NCBI GenBank assembly: GCA_019638475.1
Contig: JAHBTR010000002.1
Location: forward strand, 1-64,000
Direction of reading: 5' to 3'
DNA: 64,000 nucleotides
DNA from: Chitinophagaceae bacterium
Lineage (GTDB): Bacteria > Bacteroidota > Bacteroidia > Chitinophagales > Chitinophagaceae
The notes beneath the pieces are model-generated. The model saw only the letters and a program-made list of their open reading frames with translations. It was not told the DNA's origin and ran no database searches. How positions within the stretch are numbered: position 1 is the first letter of the stretch; each line of letters opens with the position of its first letter. Made by a program: the position numbers and the translations under genes. Positions 42,863-50,479 of the stretch are shown here, in pieces.

Positions 42863-44812
42863 TTAATCAGGTATAACTAATTTATTATTGCTTCTATTTA
42901 CATCAGCCAATCTATTTGTTGGGTCTATTTCTATAGATTTTATTTCATTTATTTTTCTGGTTATACTAAAAGTATATTCTGGGTGTGTCCATTTCCATGC
43001 AGTATGTACTGTTCTATTTGTATTATTTTCAGAGGGCTTTTGTCCAAACATTAAATTAAGCGGAATATAATGTAATTCAGATGTTCCATCTTTATAAGTT
43101 ACTACAACATCAATAGGCATAGGCATTTTACCTAAACGTTTTAATGTTAATATTGCATTAGATGTTGCAGTATCTACATTAATATTGCCTACAGCATAGT
43201 CTATATATTTTATACTATTTATCCAATATTCTTTATACCATTGTAGTTCTAAGCCACTTACTTTTTCTGCTATTCGTATAAAATCATTTGCGTTGGGATG
43301 TTTAAATTTCCAAACTCTATAATACTCTAATAAAATTTTATCTCTTACAGAATCACTTACTATATAACCAAGCTGTGCTAAAAATACACCACCCTTTGCA
43401 TACACACTTAAACCATAACCTCTGTTTGTATTGTAGTGGTCTGCATGTGTAGTTAGTGGTTCTTCAATAGGGCTTTTTACTAAGTTGAAATATCCATAAT
43501 AGTTGGAGGTTTGATGAAGCGGCAATTCAGTTTTTTCTTCTGCTACTTCTTTTAATATGGCATCTCTTTTCCATTGTGCAATCCATGGACTTTTCCATGC
43601 ATGGGTTTCATTGTACCAAGCCATAATTTCTTCTTCTGCATAGCTGGTAAAACCTTCATCCATCCATGGGTCAAGGCTTTCATTAGTGCCTAATATTTGT
43701 TGATACCAACTATGCATCCATTCATGAAATACAGTACCTAAACCTGAGCCTCTAATTAAAGTAGCCATTGCATATTCCATTCCTCCATCTCCTCCTTGAA
43801 TAAAGGAATATTGAGGATAAGGATAAGCACCAAAACGTTTTTCTATATATGGCAATGCTTTTTCTGCTGCCCATAATATATTGTTCCAAGCACTATCATT
43901 ATAAGGGGTCGTAGATTTATAAAAAACATGTAGCGTTAATCCTTTTCTTACTTCTTTTGAAATGTGTGTATAATCTGGGTCAGCAGCCCAAACAAAATCA
44001 TGAACATTTTCTGCTTTAAAATGCCAAGTAATAGTAGGAGTAGTAATTCTTGGAGGTTTATAACCTGCTACTGTATAGCCCATACCTATTGTATTAGCAT
44101 TTTGCAAAACACCAGTAGCAGCAACCATATAATTTTTATCAATAGTAATTTTTACATCAAAATCGCCCCATACTCCATAAAATTCTCTTGCTACATAAGG
44201 GTTTGCATTCCAACCTTTATAATCATATTCTACTACTTTAGGAAACCACTGGCTCATACTGTATTTAATACCTTCTGCACTATTTCTTCCTGAACGTCTT
44301 ATTTGTATAGGCACTTGTGCATCAAAAGTTACTTTCATTAAGGTGTTGCTTTTGGGCAATATTGGTTTGGTTAAAACTACTTCTAAAATAGTTTCATGCT
44401 CTATTAATGTTTGTTCTTTACCATTAATGATAATAGATTTTACTTGCTGATAGCCTATTTCACTTTCTGTAAGATTACTAATTCTGTTGGTTACTCTACT
44501 ATCCCAATCTAAAACATTGTTTCCATTTCTGTCTTTTCCAATAATTGTTTTACCCAACTCTCTACTTCTTACATCCATACTACTATTTGGTTGAAACGCA
44601 TTCCAGTATAAATGAAAAAATATTTTTGATAATGTATCAGGCGAATTATTGGTGTATTCAATAATTTCTGTACCAGAAAATTGATGACTATTTACATTCA
44701 TGGTTACATCTATATTGTATTTTATTCTTTGTTGCCAACGTTCAGGTTGTGCAAAAACAACCATAGATGATAGTAGCATAACTAATAACAGAAAACAATA
44801 TTGCTTATTCAT
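42863..44812 (-). CDS. Secreted M1 family metallopeptidase (649 aa)
   Basis: The signal peptide is at 1-22 (ending MVVFAQ). The aminopeptidase-N-like domain has HEWMH (His363, Glu364, His367) with the third zinc ligand Glu386 in MDEGF, and the GGMEYAM anchoring motif before it. No T9SS sorting domain is present, unlike the other M1 enzyme at 12150..14090, so it probably stays in the periplasm. The C-terminal ~150 residues have beta-sandwich character. It heads an operon with the miaE-like gene. The first base of the repeat-bounded island lies 67 bp upstream of its start. Confidence 0.9.
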   Translation of the reverse strand: MNKQYCFLLLVMLLSSMVVFAQPERWQQRIKYNIDVTMNVNSHQFSGTEIIEYTNNSPDTLSKIFFHLYWNAFQPNSSMDVRSRELGKTIIGKDRNGNNVLDWDSRVTNRISNLTESEIGYQQVKSIIINGKEQTLIEHETILEVVLTKPILPKSNTLMKVTFDAQVPIQIRRSGRNSAEGIKYSMSQWFPKVVEYDYKGWNANPYVAREFYGVWGDFDVKITIDKNYMVAATGVLQNANTIGMGYTVAGYKPPRITTPTITWHFKAENVHDFVWAADPDYTHISKEVRKGLTLHVFYKSTTPYNDSAWNNILWAAEKALPYIEKRFGAYPYPQYSFIQGGDGGMEYAMATLIRGSGLGTVFHEWMHSWYQQILGTNESLDPWMDEGFTSYAEEEIMAWYNETHAWKSPWIAQWKRDAILKEVAEEKTELPLHQTSNYYGYFNLVKSPIEEPLTTHADHYNTNRGYGLSVYAKGGVFLAQLGYIVSDSVRDKILLEYYRVWKFKHPNANDFIRIAEKVSGLELQWYKEYWINSIKYIDYAVGNINVDTATSNAILTLKRLGKMPMPIDVVVTYKDGTSELHYIPLNLMFGQKPSENNTNRTVHTAWKWTHPEYTFSITRKINEIKSIEIDPTNRLADVNRSNNKLVIPD

Positions 44813-44942
44813 ACATAATTCATTTAAAAGTATTTAAAATACTATTGTTCTAAAAAAACAAATAAAGCAAAATAAATCTTAAAAAGATGATAATTTATAA
44901 TACCGAAATAAATTGGTCTATTGTAGAAATTAAGTTCGTATA

Positions 44943-45190
44943 GCCCCTTCAAAGAAGGGGAAGAAAAAATCATCAGTCAGAAGGTTCCGTCAGACTGATG
45001 AAACACGTTGCCAGTCTGAGTTTATCGAAGACGATGAATTTAAGTGTTCTACTCAATCGCTTTCGACATACTTCGACAAGCTCAGTATGACAAAAGCTGA
45101 CAATTTATTTTGTCTTTCCCTACAATAGAGTTAAATTTTTTTCAATTTTTGTTTAATTTTTTCGGATTTTAGATTTCGTTTTTCGAATTT
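44943..45190. repeat. Repeat block A flanking the PIN toxin-antitoxin genes
   Basis: Starts with the palindrome ccccttcaaagaagggg, then a 30-bp hairpin (44971..45000; arms catcagtc/gactgatg), then a ~205-bp core shared with block B. The core contains two inverted versions of the widespread cttcgacaagctcagtatga motif (around 45013..45033 and 45070..45091), and ends in ttaattttttcggatttt and gatttcgtttttcg. The rest of the 570-bp gap (44813..45382) holds the related repeat at 44914..44942 and no gene. Confidence 0.85.
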
Positions 45191-45360
45191 TCAGAAAAAT
45201 ATCTCTTACTCATATTAAGACTTTTCCCTACTTTCATACCAACAAAAAATACAACATGACATAAACAAATAACATATAAAATATGTAGCGTTTCATTTTA
45301 AAATTCCCTGCATTCCAAAAACCCACCCAAACAAATAATAAAAAGCATAAACGAAATTTG

Positions 45361-45368
45361 TATATTTG
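45361..45368 (+). promoter_or_regulatory. Putative -7 element (TATATTTG) for the antitoxin-toxin operon
   Basis: Exact TAnnTTTG match, 14 nt before the antitoxin ATG at 45383. A -33 element was not found at standard spacing. Confidence 0.4.
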
Positions 45369-45382
45369 TAAAAACGTTTTTT

Positions 45383-45601
45383 ATGGCTATTGTATTAACA
45401 TTCGACCCCACCATTGAAAAAATAGTTGAACTATTAGAAACAATGAGTGAGAAACAAAAAAAATATATTCTTTCCGAAGCTATTGCAGTTGGTATATACG
45501 GAGAGTTTGGGCAAAATTTAAAGAAAATATCTTTACAAGAAATTGATAGAATAAAACATGAAGCACGCAAGCATAATGCGAAACAAAAAGTTCGTATTTG
45601 A
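45383..45601 (+). CDS. Putative antitoxin partner of the PIN toxin (72 aa)
   Basis: A small protein beginning MAIVLTFDPTIEKIVELLETMSEKQKKYILSEAIAVGIYGEFG, mostly helical, with a basic end (IKHEARKHNAKQKVRI). It overlaps the PIN-domain gene by 26 nt. The size, order and overlap fit the antitoxin of a VapBC-like pair. The DNA-binding fold was not recognised; the N-terminal strand followed by helices could be a ribbon-helix-helix, but this is a guess. Confidence 0.7.
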   Translation: MAIVLTFDPTIEKIVELLETMSEKQKKYILSEAIAVGIYGEFGQNLKKISLQEIDRIKHEARKHNAKQKVRI

Positions 45602-46004
45602 TACAAATATTTGGGTTACTGTATTATTAAATAATGAAACCAATTTTATCAATACAATTGTTAGAGAACACGATATTATTATTTTTTATTGCGAAGAATT
45701 ATTATTTGAAGTTTCCGAAGTTTTACAACGCCCATATTTTAAAAGCAGAAATATTTCTATAAAAAATGCCATTAATTTTATCAAATCAGTTGGGCTTTTT
45801 TATAAACTTTCACTTCCTATTAAAAAGTATATTCCTAAAGATGATAGAGACGATTATCTAATTGCTCTTGCCTTACAAACCAATTCAGGTTTTGTAACCA
45901 GTGGCGACCGCCATATTTTAAGCCAAAAAGAAAACTTAGAAAAAAAGTTTACCAAACTTAAAATAATTACCAAAGCGGAATTTGAAAAAAGATTTTCTAT
46001 TTAA
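45576..46004 (+). CDS. PIN-domain toxin of a VapC-like toxin-antitoxin pair (142 aa)
   Basis: A putative ribonuclease of the PIN family (COG1569-like). Acidic residues are at the expected places: FDTNIW (Asp9), CEELLFEVSEV (Glu), KDDRDDYLIALAL (Asp cluster) and TSGDRHIL (Asp). The frame is open from 45558, but the ATG at 45576 (MRNKKFVFDTNIWV) gives the standard PIN start. Such toxins cleave tRNA or rRNA and are held by the antitoxin encoded just upstream. The whole module sits between near-identical repeat blocks. Confidence 0.85.
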   Translation: MRNKKFVFDTNIWVTVLLNNETNFINTIVREHDIIIFYCEELLFEVSEVLQRPYFKSRNISIKNAINFIKSVGLFYKLSLPIKKYIPKDDRDDYLIALALQTNSGFVTSGDRHILSQKENLEKKFTKLKIITKAEFEKRFSI

Positions 46005-46047
46005 TTTTTTCGGATTTCAAATTTCATTTTTCGGATTTTTTTAGAAT

Positions 46048-46264
46048 TTCCGTTTGACTGATGAAACGTTGCCAGTCTGAATTTATCGAAGACGATGAAT
46101 TTAAGCGTTCTACTCAATCGCTTTCTACATACTTCGACAAGCTCAGTATGACAAAAGCTGACATTTTATTTTGTCTTGCCCTAAAATAGACTTACATTTT
46201 TTTTCAATTTTTGTTTAATTTTTTCGGATTTTCAGATTTCGTTTTTCGGATTTTTTTAGAATTT
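46048..46264. repeat. Repeat block B flanking the PIN toxin-antitoxin genes
   Basis: A direct copy of the block A core, starting at ttccgt...gactgatgaaac and continuing for about 200 bp with only scattered differences (a 2-nt deletion near its start, single changes such as g/a and t/c). Just before it, 46002..46047 repeats the tail of the same unit (ttaattttttcggattt), so the tail is present twice on this side. No gene is seen in the 386-bp gap 46005..46390. Confidence 0.88.
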
Positions 46265-46280
46265 AGTTTTTCATTGAACT

Positions 46281-46344
46281 ACCCCTAATCCCTTCAAAGA
46301 AGGGAAGAAAAAATCATCAGTCTGACGGAACCTTCTGACTGATG
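46281..46344. repeat. Hairpin unit with inverted centre relative to block A
   Basis: cccttcaaagaaggg and agaaaaaat are in the same orientation as in block A, but the 30-bp hairpin at 46315..46344 is the exact reverse complement of the 30 bp at 44971..45000. The 8-bp arms catcagtc/gactgatg stay the same and the 14-nt centre (agaaggttccgtca in block A) is flipped. Confidence 0.88.
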
Positions 46345-46390
46345 TTTTTAAAAAGATGATAATTTATATAATGTATGGCGAAGGAGATTT

Positions 46391-47266
46391 TTATTTTCTG
46401 ATAATTTTAATTTCTACTCTTCTATTCAGCATTTTTTCATATTCATCAGTTTCTTTAGTAAGAGGAAATTTTCTTGCAAAACCTTGATAACTCATACGTT
46501 TAGCTTCAATACCATTTTGTTTTAAGAAATCATATACTGCTTTTGCACGCCTTACAGAAAGGTCTTTTGTTCTAGTATCTAAATCTAATCCATCTTCATC
46601 TAAAGTTTGACAGCATATATGACCTTCAATTTGTATAATGAGTGTAGGAATATTTTGCATAGCACTAAGCAATTCATTCAATGCACTATAAGACTGTCTT
46701 AAAAATACATGTCTTCCGCCTTCAAAGTTGATGTTTCTTAAAATAAGATTATCTCCTTCTTTGGTAGTAGTATCTTTTATTTTTTCTGTTAGTGTAACAG
46801 GTTTTTCTGTTGGCTTTTCTTTTTTGATAGTATCTTTTTTTACAGTAGTTTTTTCTGGTTCATTTTTTTTAATGGTAAAAGCCATTATTTCTACTCTTCT
46901 GTTCAATGCTCTTGAAGCTGCATCTTGCTTATGTGTCAAAAGATTTGATTCTCCCATTCCTTCAACAATAAAAATTTTATTGGTATCTATTCCTTGTTTG
47001 TATAACTCATTTTTTACAGTTATAGCTCTTTTTAGAGACAGTATATTATTATAATTATATGAGCCAATTTGGTCTGTATGTCCATAAATAAAAATAGAAT
47101 CGTACTGTTTTTTTGTAGTACTAAATTGCTGAATTTGTGTTATTGCTTTATCGTTTAATTGGTATGTATCAAATTCAAAATGCACATGTATAATAGTAGT
47201 ATCTGTAGCCATTGCAATACTACTAATAGCAGAAAATAATAGTATAAAAAATAATTTTTTAAGCAT
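46391..47266 (-). CDS. Protein with two OmpA-like peptidoglycan-binding domains (291 aa)
   Basis: The signal peptide is at 1-20 (ending SIAMA). A first OmpA-like domain (about 22-131) has FEFDTYQLNDKAI, IYGHTDQIGSYNYN, LSLKRAITVKNEL and NRRVEIMAF. A Lys/Thr/Glu-rich linker (about 132-172) leads to a second, more diverged domain (about 175-291) with IEGHICC, LSVRRAKAVYDFLKQNGI and MLNRRVEIKII. No beta-barrel is present, so it is a soluble or lipid-free periplasmic protein tethering to peptidoglycan. A double OmpA domain in one short chain is less common than a single one. Confidence 0.88.
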   Translation of the reverse strand: MLKKLFFILLFSAISSIAMATDTTIIHVHFEFDTYQLNDKAITQIQQFSTTKKQYDSIFIYGHTDQIGSYNYNNILSLKRAITVKNELYKQGIDTNKIFIVEGMGESNLLTHKQDAASRALNRRVEIMAFTIKKNEPEKTTVKKDTIKKEKPTEKPVTLTEKIKDTTTKEGDNLILRNINFEGGRHVFLRQSYSALNELLSAMQNIPTLIIQIEGHICCQTLDEDGLDLDTRTKDLSVRRAKAVYDFLKQNGIEAKRMSYQGFARKFPLTKETDEYEKMLNRRVEIKIIRK

Positions 47267-47383
47267 GAAATATGAAATTCTGCAACAAGGTACTAATTAA
47301 AATATAAACATCATACAACAAATTGCTAAAACATTATACACAACTTGTGAATGATTAAAGTAATAATATAATGTATGAAACTA

Positions 47384-47391
47384 TATATTTG
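47384..47391 (+). promoter_or_regulatory. Putative -7 element (TATATTTG) for the cyanophycinase gene
   Basis: Exact TAnnTTTG match 38 nt before the ATG at 47430; the -33 element is unclear. Confidence 0.3.
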
Positions 47392-47429
47392 TTACTGATT
47401 TTTTTTAATTAAACTGAAAAAAATATAGC

Positions 47430-48323
47430 ATGGCGTATTTTAAAGGAAAATTAATTGCAATTGGTGGTGCAGAAGATAAAGGCACTGATTTAGAAACAGG
47501 AGAAATATTTCGTAATAATTTGAACTTTTTTGAATTAGGTATTTTAAAAAGAATTATTCAGGAAACTGGAGGAATAGAAAAAAGAGTAGAAGTTGTAACT
47601 ACTGCATCAACCATACCAAGAGAAGTAGGAGAAAATTATTTAAGTGCTTTTGGCAAAATTGGTTGTTCTAATATTGGAGTAATGAATATTAGAAACAGAG
47701 AAGATGCTATGAAAGAAGAATATATTGAAAGAATACAACAGTGCGATGCTGTTATGTTTAGTGGAGGTAATCAAATGCGTTTAACTTCTACATTTGGCGG
47801 AACAGATTTTTTAGAAATTATTAAAAGAAGGTATCAAGAAGAAGCGTTTGTTATAGCAGGTACCAGTGCTGGTGCAATGGCTATGAGCAATACCATGATT
47901 TATGAAGGCAATGCAACTAAAGCACATTTAAAAGGGGAAGTAAAAATTACTACTGGTCTTGCTTTTATGGATAATGTAATTTTTGATTCTCACTTTGAAA
48001 AGAGAGGAAGATTTGGCAGATTGGCTCAAGCAGTAGCTACCAATCCAAGTTGTATAGGTGTTGGTTTAGGAGAAGATACAGGTATGCTAATTACAGAGGG
48101 AAATAAAATGGAAGCTATTGGTAGCGGCTTAGTTATTATTATTGATGGTCATGAACTTCGTCATTGCAATATTGCAGATATACCAGAAGGAAACCCTATT
48201 AGTGTAGAAAATTTGAAAGTACATTTTTGCGAAAAAGGAAATGGCTATTTAGTAAAAGAAAGAAAATTTATTGTTGAAGTTGTAGAGAATGCTTTAGTCA
48301 ATAAAAGTGTAGCAGTAGAATAA
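47430..48323 (+). CDS. cphB: Cyanophycinase (297 aa)
   Basis: An S51-type serine exopeptidase expected to release beta-Asp-Arg dipeptides from cyanophycin. Visible motifs are LIAIGGAEDKG, VVTTASTIP, the nucleophile region IAGTSAGAMAMS, and FDSHFEKRGRFGRLAQAVATNPSCIGVGLGEDTGM. Full length. Cyanophycin synthetase and isoaspartyl dipeptidase genes, which often follow, are not in this window, so it could serve scavenging or partners elsewhere. Confidence 0.92.
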   Translation: MAYFKGKLIAIGGAEDKGTDLETGEIFRNNLNFFELGILKRIIQETGGIEKRVEVVTTASTIPREVGENYLSAFGKIGCSNIGVMNIRNREDAMKEEYIERIQQCDAVMFSGGNQMRLTSTFGGTDFLEIIKRRYQEEAFVIAGTSAGAMAMSNTMIYEGNATKAHLKGEVKITTGLAFMDNVIFDSHFEKRGRFGRLAQAVATNPSCIGVGLGEDTGMLITEGNKMEAIGSGLVIIIDGHELRHCNIADIPEGNPISVENLKVHFCEKGNGYLVKERKFIVEVVENALVNKSVAVE

Positions 48324-48368
48324 TTTTCTTTTTTTAAGTGGTGGGAATTTGACGATTAATTTTTGTAC

Positions 48369-48980
48369 ATGTTATTATATATTCATCCTGATAATCCCAA
48401 TCCAAGAAATATAAAAACAGTAGTTGAATGTTTGTTAGATGGTGGAGTAATTATTTATCCTACAGATACTATATATGGCTTAGGGTGTGATATTTTTCAG
48501 CATAAAGCAATTGAAAGAATTGCACGTATTAAACAAGTTGATACTCATAAAGCACAATTAAGTTTTGTTTGCTACGATTTAAGCGATTTAAGCAAATACA
48601 CAAAATCTATTTCTACTCCTTTATATAGATTATTGAAAAGTTATTTACCAGGTCCTTATACTTTTATTTTACCTGCTAGCAAAGAAGTTCCCAAAATTTT
48701 GAATAGCAAAAAAAATACTATTGGCTTGCGTGTTCCAGATAATAATATTGCCAGGACAATAGTTGCTGAATTATATCATCCTATTTTATCAGCATCATTA
48801 CCTGGCGAAATGGTAGAAGAATATACAGACCCAGAATTGATGTATGAAAATTTTAAAAATCAGGTAGATATTGTGATTAATGGAGGTATAGGAGGCATGA
48901 TTCCTTCTACTGTTATAAATTGTACAGAAGAGCCTTATGCTATTATAAGACAAGGTTTGGGCGAATGGAACAATGAATAA
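48369..48980 (+). CDS. tsaC: L-threonylcarbamoyladenylate synthase, TsaC/YrdC-Sua5 type (203 aa)
   Basis: Makes the activated intermediate for t6A37 of ANN-decoding tRNAs. The signature is GGVIIYPTDTIYGLGCDIF.HKAIERIARIKQ, followed by YLPGPYTFILPAS and TIGLRVPDNNIARTIV. It has no Sua5 C-terminal domain. A TTG-initiated frame from 48363 adds only two residues; the ATG at 48369 is preferred. It is downstream of cphB by 45 bp. Confidence 0.93.
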   Translation: MLLYIHPDNPNPRNIKTVVECLLDGGVIIYPTDTIYGLGCDIFQHKAIERIARIKQVDTHKAQLSFVCYDLSDLSKYTKSISTPLYRLLKSYLPGPYTFILPASKEVPKILNSKKNTIGLRVPDNNIARTIVAELYHPILSASLPGEMVEEYTDPELMYENFKNQVDIVINGGIGGMIPSTVINCTEEPYAIIRQGLGEWNNE

Positions 48981-49088
48981 ACAATGATGTTTTTATTTTG
49001 AAAAAAAATATTACAATACTTTACTTAATTTTACTAAGAAATTTTAATCCTATATTTTAAAAAGCAAAAAACTATTTCTTTGTCTATT

Positions 49089-49535
49089 ATGAAACTGAAA
49101 TTAGATATAGATGCACTAAATGATGACTTCTTTGAAAATGCCAAGTTATTAGGTATTTCTACAACTGTAAAAAATTATAAATTATGTTGGCAGTTAAATA
49201 ATTTGTTAGGCTTTAATTTTAGATTGAATAATGAATTAGAAATACGACTCTTGAAAAGAAAAAATAAAAAAGAAAGAGAATATTTTTTTAGCATATACGA
49301 ATCAAGAGAAACTGCAAATACTTTAGTGCATTACTTATACCACAACCAATATGAAGGAGAATATTTATTACCAGAATTTAGAAATATAGATTTTTTATGG
49401 CTTATGAAAGGAGATATTGTTGAAAATGAAAAGGTAGATGATATTAAAAATGCTATTAAAAATATTTATGACGTACAATTAGTAACTGAACTTACTAACG
49501 AAAAAATTAAAAACAAAGGGAACATGGTTTTTTAA
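49089..49535 (+). CDS. IPExxxVDY family protein (148 aa)
   Basis: A Bacteroidota-restricted family of unknown function named for its conserved motif, seen here in the variant form LPEFRNIDF. The rest shows KLKLDID at the start, a NNLLGFNFRL segment and a Lys/Glu-rich C-terminus. The ATG at 49089 is preferred over the TTG at 49080. It is followed after 17 bp by the pterin dehydratase gene. Confidence 0.8.
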   Translation: MKLKLDIDALNDDFFENAKLLGISTTVKNYKLCWQLNNLLGFNFRLNNELEIRLLKRKNKKEREYFFSIYESRETANTLVHYLYHNQYEGEYLLPEFRNIDFLWLMKGDIVENEKVDDIKNAIKNIYDVQLVTELTNEKIKNKGNMVF

Positions 49536-49552
49536 ACCCACTTTTAAAAAAT

Positions 49553-49789
49553 ATGTGGCAAGAACAAGACAATAAATTGTATAAAAAATTTAAGTTTAAA
49601 AACTTTTCTCAAGCATTTGCTTTTATGACAAGAGTAGCCATAGAAGCAGAAAAAGCCAATCATCATCCATATTGGAGTAATACTTGGAATACTGTAGAAA
49701 TATGGCTAAACACACACGAAGCCAATAATACTATAACAGAAAAAGACATTAGCCTTGCCAAAAAAATAGATGCAATTTCAGAAGAATAA
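49553..49789 (+). CDS. 4a-hydroxytetrahydrobiopterin dehydratase, PCD/PhhB type (78 aa)
   Basis: Recycles the 4a-carbinolamine pterin made by aromatic amino-acid hydroxylases. The active-site pattern is visible: EKANHHPYWSNTWNTVEIWLNTHEANNTITEKDISLAKKID, with the paired His, the later THEA His and the Asp. At 78 residues it is slightly short, lacking some of the N-terminal helix, but the catalytic part is whole. It is convergent with folE, 33 bp apart, which supports a role in pterin metabolism. Confidence 0.88.
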   Translation: MWQEQDNKLYKKFKFKNFSQAFAFMTRVAIEAEKANHHPYWSNTWNTVEIWLNTHEANNTITEKDISLAKKIDAISEE

Positions 49790-49822
49790 ATAACCAGTAA
49801 ACAGACTATCTACACTCAGCTA

Positions 49823-50479
49823 TTACTTTTTATATATGTGCGATAAAAATTCTTGTTTGATATTGTCATTTTCAAATTGCCCAAAATAGCTGGCAGTAAC
49901 AGTTTTACTATTAGTATCATGAATACCTCTTGAAGCCACACATAAATGGTCTGCTTCTATAACAACTGCTACATCTTGATGTCCTAAAATTTCTTTCAAA
50001 GATTCTGCTATTTGCACTGTTAATCTTTCTTGCACTTGAGGGCGTTTTGCATAGTATTGTACCAACCTATTTATTTTAGATAAGCCAATTACTTCTTTGT
50101 GTGGAATATAAGCTACATGTGCTTTTCCTATTATTGGCACAAAATGATGCTCACAATTAGAGTATAATGTAATATCTTTTTCTATCAACATTTTTTTGTA
50201 GCCATATTTGTTTTCAAATAAACTGATATGTGGTTTGTTTTTAGGATTTAAACCACTAAAAATTTCTTTAACATACATCTTAGCTACTCTTCTTGGTGTA
50301 TCTTTTAAACTATCATCATCAAGGTCAAGCCCAAGAGCATCCATTATTTGCGTAAAATGATAGGTTATTTTTTCAATTTTTTCATTATCTGTTAAATCAA
50401 AAGCATCATCTCTTAAAGGGGTATCTATTATATGCCCATTTAATAAGGGCGTATTCATTATTTCTTGTATTAGGTTCAT
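49823..50479 (-). CDS. folE: GTP cyclohydrolase I (218 aa)
   Basis: Converts GTP to dihydroneopterin triphosphate for folate or pterin synthesis. The zinc ligands are Cys and His in LYSNCEHHFVPI and Cys in DHLCVASRGI; also seen are GKAHVAYIPHKEVIGLSKINRLVQYYAKRPQVQERLT and DTNSKTVTASYFG. The longer frame from 50524 begins inside the preceding gene, and the ATG at 50479 overlaps that gene's TGA in an ATGA, so 50479 is the likely start. It is co-transcribed with the ECF sigma gene. Confidence 0.94.
   Translation of the reverse strand: MNLIQEIMNTPLLNGHIIDTPLRDDAFDLTDNEKIEKITYHFTQIMDALGLDLDDDSLKDTPRRVAKMYVKEIFSGLNPKNKPHISLFENKYGYKKMLIEKDITLYSNCEHHFVPIIGKAHVAYIPHKEVIGLSKINRLVQYYAKRPQVQERLTVQIAESLKEILGHQDVAVVIEADHLCVASRGIHDTNSKTVTASYFGQFENDNIKQEFLSHIYKK

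Larger units (their letters stand above)
44879..46368. mobile_element. Putative repeat-bounded toxin-antitoxin island
   Basis: A 1.49-kb unit between two house genes. A perfect 21-bp direct repeat (begins ttaaaaagatgataa) lies at both outer ends, 44879..44899 and 46348..46368. Inside are a repeat block (44943..45190), the antitoxin and PIN toxin genes, and a second block (46048..46264) plus a hairpin unit (46281..46344). No transposase or integrase is encoded. Either the island inserted with target duplication, or it arose by recombination among dispersed repeats. Confidence 0.5.

Noticed and set aside
44879..46368. Classical insertion sequence
   Set aside because: No transposase frame, and the long internal repeats are direct rather than terminal inverted; described instead as a repeat-bounded island of uncertain mechanism.
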